64,000 bases of DNA from Ochrobactrum quorumnocens (GTDB lineage Bacteria > Pseudomonadota > Alphaproteobacteria > Rhizobiales > Rhizobiaceae), in the NCBI RefSeq assembly GCF_002278035.1, contig NZ_CP022603.1:1493501-1557500 (forward strand). Reading direction: 5' to 3'. Below are positions 63,545-64,000 of the stretch, piece by piece. Numbering within the stretch: the stretch's first letter is position 1; every line of letters starts with the position of its first letter. Both the position numbers and the translations under genes were made by a program. The notes under the pieces were generated by a model. That model saw only the letters and a list, made by a program, of their open reading frames with translations, had not been told where the DNA came from and searched no databases.

Positions 63545-64000
63545 TCAGCTTGCCTGAGAAAGTGCGGGTTCTGTGACCGCTGGTTTCAATCTGCGAGATT
63601 TGGTCTCGCGCAATTGGTTGTAAAGATCGAGATGTGCGCTCGCACAGTCGATGTAGTGAACCGGTTTGCGGATGGATTGATGCAAGCGGTTCCAGATGTT
63701 CTGATCGCTCAGCACTTCTGTAAAGCGGTCGGCCAGATCTTCTGCGCTTCGAACACGAAAATGAAGACCATCTTCACCATCACGGATTTTTTCAGCCATG
63801 CCGCCAATGTTGGAACAGATGACCGGACGGCGATGGTGCAGGGCTTCCTGAATGACGATGGGGGAGTTTTCCCACCAGATCGAGGGCATGACTACCCAAT
63901 CTACCGACTGCATGAGACGTGGCATTTCCGCATTCTGATAAGCGCCATAAAAGCGAACCCGCGGACCTGCCTCCTCAATCAGCTTCTGCATGCGTTCCTG
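63545..64000 (-). CDS. GT4-family glycosyltransferase, C-terminal part
   Basis: The frame is open to the window edge, so the N-terminus is missing. VRFYGAYQNAEMPRLMQSVD, VVMPSIWWENSPIVIQEALH (the E-x7-E motif of GT4 retaining enzymes) and RRPVICSNIGGMAEKIRDG followed by EDGLHF are canonical. It transfers a sugar from a nucleotide donor to a growing glycan at the cytoplasmic membrane. It lies upstream of the pyruvyltransferase-like gene in the same direction. Confidence 0.88.
   Translation of the reverse strand, partial: QERMQKLIEEAGPRVRFYGAYQNAEMPRLMQSVDWVVMPSIWWENSPIVIQEALHHRRPVICSNIGGMAEKIRDGEDGLHFRVRSAEDLADRFTEVLSDQNIWNRLHQSIRKPVHYIDCASAHLDLYNQLRETKSRRLKPAVTEPALSQAS

Noticed and set aside
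1..64000. CRISPR array
   Set aside because: No series of regularly spaced direct repeats was seen anywhere in the window.

Overview
The window looks like a Rhizobiales genome of the Brucella/Ochrobactrum type. The basis is protein style (Ti-like TraA/TraC/TraD/TraG, a MarR-like regulator next to virB, DUF736, GC-balanced codon use with AT-richer surface-polysaccharide genes). No rRNA or tRNA was seen, so genus level is inference.

Layout. 1-14.8 kb is an accessory island for sulfated surface glycans: three sulfotransferases, two glycosyltransferase-type genes, an acyltransferase, and a sulfate-activation operon (cysD, fused cysNC, cysQ). It is littered with insertion sequences: an IS4-family copy at the left edge and a decayed inverted relative at 14.3-14.8 kb, IS3 and IS110 scraps, and an IS630 element inserted inside an IS5-family transposase. 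14.8-21.2 kb carries a rhamnosyltransferase-like gene, the dTDP-L-rhamnose operon rmlA-C-B-D and glmS. Together these supply PAPS, dTDP-rhamnose and glucosamine-6-phosphate for a decorated surface polysaccharide.

21.7-41.0 kb is a conjugation module: a MarR-like regulator divergent from virB1-virB11 (with an entry-exclusion-type lipoprotein between virB5 and virB6 and a VirB7-like lipoprotein before virB8), DUF736, then traG-traD-traC divergent from the 1545-aa relaxase/helicase traA. The traC-traA gap holds a hairpin and a GGGCGC core typical of Ti/RSF1010-type oriT. No integrase or replication gene is visible, so ICE versus plasmid is undecided.

41.2-54.2 kb is a metabolic/regulatory island: an alpha-oxoamine synthase with an orphan winged-helix regulator; a polyamine-type ABC importer divergent from a GntR/FCD regulator; a class-III aminotransferase, a ThDP enzyme and an SDR in a tightly coupled operon; and a second winged-helix regulator that looks like a paralogue of the first. 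Near-identical palindromes (TTTTGTTGCAACAAAA type) lie before the ABC/gntR genes and before the aminotransferase operon, suggesting one GntR regulon joining uptake and conversion of an unknown amine. This is the least explained part of the window.

54.5-62.3 kb has a fused nucleotidyltransferase-HEPN gene and then a haem-uptake-like locus: a haemoglobin-type TonB receptor, a YddA/Rv1819c-like ABC transporter, a ChuX-like protein, a ChaN-like protein and a TonB-domain protein. The right edge (62.3-64 kb, minus strand) returns to polysaccharide genes: a pyruvyltransferase-family protein and a truncated GT4 glycosyltransferase.
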